64,000 nucleotides of DNA from Pseudomonas sp. LS1212 (lineage in GTDB: Bacteria; Pseudomonadota; Gammaproteobacteria; Pseudomonadales; Pseudomonadaceae), in NCBI RefSeq assembly GCF_024741815.1, contig NZ_CP102951.1, positions 4,416,001 to 4,480,000 of the forward strand. Direction: 5' to 3'. The notes beneath the pieces were generated by a model. That model saw only the letters and a list, made by a program, of their open reading frames with translations. It was not told the origin of the DNA and made no database searches. Shown one piece after another: positions 61,653 to 64,000 of the stretch (positions are counted from its first letter, which is position 1; each line of letters begins with the position of its first letter). The translations under genes and the position numbers were made by a program.

Positions 61653-62324
61653 ATGCGCGCTGCCCGTTCCGTACTCTTTGTTGCCTTGCTGCCCCTGTTC
61701 GCCGGTTGCCAGATGTTCGCCGATAAACCGACGAACGCCACCGCCGGCATGACCCGCATGCAGGGTGTACTCAAGGGCGAAGGCGGTCACCTGCTGTTTC
61801 AGCCCTGCCAGGAACAACGGCGCTTCATGGTCAACGACACCGGCAATACCGGCGTACTGCAGGAAGCTTCCGCGCAGGCAAGCAAGCCCGGCACGATCTT
61901 CGTCGACCTGCTCGGCAGTTTTGCCGCGAACAAGGGTGGCGGCAACGACGGTCAACTGAATCTTCATCAGGTCTATCGCATCGAGCGTGCGGCCAGCGCC
62001 TGCGAAGACCCGAACTTCAAGCGCCTGACCCTGCGTGCCAGCGGCCACACGCCGAACTGGGATCTGAAAGTCAGCGGCAAGGGCATGGTCCTGGAGCGTG
62101 AAGGCCAGCAGCCACTGGCCTTGCCTTACCTGGAAGAACAACTGCCTGACGGGCGCTTCAACCTGACCAGTGAGGCCAACGACCAGCGTATCGAGTTGTG
62201 GGTTGCGCCGCAGCGCTGCGTCGATAGCGTCACCGGCGGCGTGCAACACCTCACGGCCGAACTGCGGGTCAACGGCCAGACCCAACGCGGCTGCGCCTAC
62301 TATGGCGGTTCGCGCAACGAATGA
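61653..62324 (+). CDS. Lipoprotein with COG3650-like domain
   Basis: About 223 residues. The signal ends with a lipobox LFAGCQ, so it is a lipoprotein. The mature part has VYRIERAASACEDPNFKRLT and DLKVSGKGMVLEREG, and C-terminal QRCVDSVTGGVQHLTAELRV with CAYYGG, the COG3650 envelope-protein layout. AGGAG stands upstream of the ATG at 61653. Function in the cell envelope not known. Confidence 0.75.
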   Translation: MRAARSVLFVALLPLFAGCQMFADKPTNATAGMTRMQGVLKGEGGHLLFQPCQEQRRFMVNDTGNTGVLQEASAQASKPGTIFVDLLGSFAANKGGGNDGQLNLHQVYRIERAASACEDPNFKRLTLRASGHTPNWDLKVSGKGMVLEREGQQPLALPYLEEQLPDGRFNLTSEANDQRIELWVAPQRCVDSVTGGVQHLTAELRVNGQTQRGCAYYGGSRNE

Positions 62325-62459
62325 AGGTCTTGACCGACTATCAGTACAACGCGTCTTGCATTGTTTTTATCCTGACCGAAAGCAGGCTTTACGGCTTATA
62401 ATTGCCGGTTCGTGTAAAGCTGCCGGGGCGCCCCTGTGGCCCGGATATTGGACCCTGTC

Positions 62460-64000
62460 ATGTTACGAATCACTGAACTGAAATTGCCACTGGATCATCC
62501 TGACGAAGCCCTGCGCCCTGCCATCGTGCAGCGGTTGGGGATCGCCGATGATGAGCTGCTGGAATTCACCCTGTTCAAGCGCAGCTACGATGCGCGCAAG
62601 AAGTCTTCCGAACTGCAATTCATCTACACCATCGATCTGCACGTGCGCGATGAAGCCGCGCTGCTGCGCAAGTTCAGCGAAGACCGCAACGTCAACCAGG
62701 CACCGGATGTCAGCTACAAGCCCGTGGGCCATGCGCCGGAAGGCTTGAGCGAGCGCCCGGTGGTGGTTGGCTTCGGCCCCTGCGGCATTTTCGCCGGTTT
62801 GCTGCTGGCGCAGATGGGTTTCAAGCCGATCGTGCTTGAGCGCGGCACCGAAGTGCGCCAGCGCACCAAAGACACCTGGGGGCTGTGGCGCAAGAGCGTG
62901 CTCAACCCCGAGTCCAACGTCCAGTTCGGCGAGGGCGGCGCCGGCACCTTCTCCGACGGCAAGCTCTACAGCCAGATCAAGGACCCCAGGCACCACGGCC
63001 GCAAGGTCCTGCACGAGTTCGTCAAGGCGGGCGCCCCGGAGGAAATCCTCTACGTCAGCAAGCCGCATATCGGGACCTTCCGCCTGACCGGCATGGTCGA
63101 GACCATGCGCCACGAGATCCAGGCGCTGGGCGGTGAAATCCGCTTCCAGCAGAAGGTCACCGACGTGTTGATCGACGACGGGCAACTGCACGGCGTGGTG
63201 CTGGAAAATGGCGAACAGATCGCCTCGCGTCACGTGGTCCTGGCACTGGGCCACAGCGCTCGCGACACGTTCCGCATGCTGCATGGCCGCGGTGTGTTCA
63301 TGGAAGCCAAACCCTTCTCGATCGGTTTTCGCATCGAGCATCCGCAGTCGCTGATCGACAAGGCGCGCCTGGGCAAATATGCCGGCCACCCGAAACTCGG
63401 CGCAGCCGACTACAAGCTGGTGCATCACGCCAAGAACGGTCGTTCGGTGTACAGCTTCTGCATGTGCCCGGGCGGTACCGTGGTGGCGGCCACTTCCGAG
63501 CCAGGCCGGGTCGTGACCAACGGCATGAGCCAGTACTCGCGTAACGAGCGCAATGCCAACTCGGGCATCGTCGTCGGAATCACGCCAGAAGATTACCCGG
63601 GCGGCCCGCTGGCCGGGATCGAGCTGCAAGAGCGCCTGGAAGCCCACGCCTATGTCCTGGGCGGCAGCAACTACGAGGCACCGGCGCAACTGGTCGGCGA
63701 CTTCGTCGCTGGCCGGCCTTCTACCGAGCTGGGTAGCGTAGAGCCGTCCTATAAGCCCGGCGTCGCCCTCGGCGACCTGGCGTTGGCCTTGCCGCAATAT
63801 GCCATCGAAGCCATCCGCGAAGCCTTGCCTGCATTCGACAAGCAGATTCGTGGCTTCGGCCAGCATGACGCGGTATTGACCGGTATCGAAACCCGGACCT
63901 CATCGCCGCTGCGTCTCACCCGCGACGAGTCCTTGCAGAGCCTTAACGTCAAGGGCTTGTTCCCGGCTGGCGAAGGTGCCGGTTATGCCGGTGGCATTCT
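62460..64000 (+). CDS. FAD-dependent dehydrogenase (COG2509), 3' end outside window
   Basis: 513 codons are visible and the frame is open at the edge. An N-terminal domain (about residues 1 to 95) precedes the FAD-binding VVGFGPCGIFAGLLLAQMG, then VQFGEGGAGTFSDGKL and HVVLALGHSARDTF, and near the edge LFPAGEGAGYAGGI. It belongs to the large uncharacterised dehydrogenase group COG2509. Substrate unknown. A usual length of about 535 residues means only a few residues are missing. Confidence 0.88.
   Translation, partial: MLRITELKLPLDHPDEALRPAIVQRLGIADDELLEFTLFKRSYDARKKSSELQFIYTIDLHVRDEAALLRKFSEDRNVNQAPDVSYKPVGHAPEGLSERPVVVGFGPCGIFAGLLLAQMGFKPIVLERGTEVRQRTKDTWGLWRKSVLNPESNVQFGEGGAGTFSDGKLYSQIKDPRHHGRKVLHEFVKAGAPEEILYVSKPHIGTFRLTGMVETMRHEIQALGGEIRFQQKVTDVLIDDGQLHGVVLENGEQIASRHVVLALGHSARDTFRMLHGRGVFMEAKPFSIGFRIEHPQSLIDKARLGKYAGHPKLGAADYKLVHHAKNGRSVYSFCMCPGGTVVAATSEPGRVVTNGMSQYSRNERNANSGIVVGITPEDYPGGPLAGIELQERLEAHAYVLGGSNYEAPAQLVGDFVAGRPSTELGSVEPSYKPGVALGDLALALPQYAIEAIREALPAFDKQIRGFGQHDAVLTGIETRTSSPLRLTRDESLQSLNVKGLFPAGEGAGYAGGI

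Noticed and set aside
62463..63866. A 467-codon minus-strand frame opposite the FAD-dependent dehydrogenase
   Set aside because: Antisense shadow of a conserved enzyme, no motif.

Overview
The window comes from a Pseudomonas chromosome, most likely of the fluorescens/putida group. Evidence seen in the sequence: a braCDEFG branched-chain amino acid transporter, a CcoM-type small cbb3 oxidase subunit under an Anr/FNR-type box, Pseudomonas-type REP hairpins, an RNA polymerase-recycling ATPase RapA, a protealysin/emfourin pair and high-GC coding throughout the right three quarters. No species call is possible from this alone.

Positions 1 to about 15.3 kb are accessory DNA. It opens with a two-gene anti-phage locus on the minus strand that fits Hachiman: HamA, a DUF1837 PD-(D/E)XK nuclease, overlapping HamB, an SF2 helicase that runs off the left edge. 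Next is the wreck of a Tn7/Tn5053-class transposon on the plus strand: a DDE transposase (TnsB/TniA type) with its 5' end removed, an intact AAA+ ATPase (TnsC/TniB type), and a TniQ/TnsD-type target selector broken by two insertion sequences. The IS66-family element (7953..10352) is flanked by an 8-bp duplication and the IS2-group element (11293..12619) by a 5-bp duplication. Removing both on paper restores one uninterrupted 648-codon tniQ. Its C-terminal half looks like a tandem array of helix-turn-helix modules. A second, diverged, inverted IS2-group copy (3388..4714) truncates tnsB and has no target duplication, so a deletion removed that end of the transposon. A BRO-N gene, an HNH endonuclease and a small secreted protein follow.

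15.4 to 30.5 kb: an amide-metabolism operon (nitrilase, internally duplicated membrane protein, asparaginase), a flavin amine oxidase, a CBS protein whose upstream neighbour shares an interlocked start with a YhcG nuclease, a RelB-type antitoxin with a truncated toxin, two YecA/SEC-C paralogues, tRNA-Val(GAC), the M4 protease with its emfourin inhibitor, a DapF-fold protein lacking both catalytic cysteines, and an MBL hydrolase.

30.7 to 45.9 kb: a MASE2-GGDEF cyclase, an orphan GAF histidine kinase, a six-gene 5-oxoproline operon on the minus strand (pxpA, biotin carrier, biotin carboxylase, pxpB, pxpC, NCS1 permease) with a divergent LysR regulator, in which pxpB carries a frameshift. Then an SDR, ccoM, small conserved proteins, rapA and an MFS gene with an internal deletion.

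46 to 64 kb: an MHYT-GGDEF-EAL protein, a 3-hydroxyisobutyrate dehydrogenase-like gene, a 727-residue tubulin/FtsZ-superfamily protein, a DUF2288 gene, braC(terminator)DEFG, a bufferin-type RiPP operon (BufA precursor, MNIO enzyme, BufC, DoxX), a LysR/SDR divergent pair, a lipoprotein and the start of an FAD-dependent dehydrogenase. The most notable loci are the HamAB pair, the TniQ with its nested insertions, the tubulin-like protein, the biotin-linked Pxp operon and the bufferin operon.
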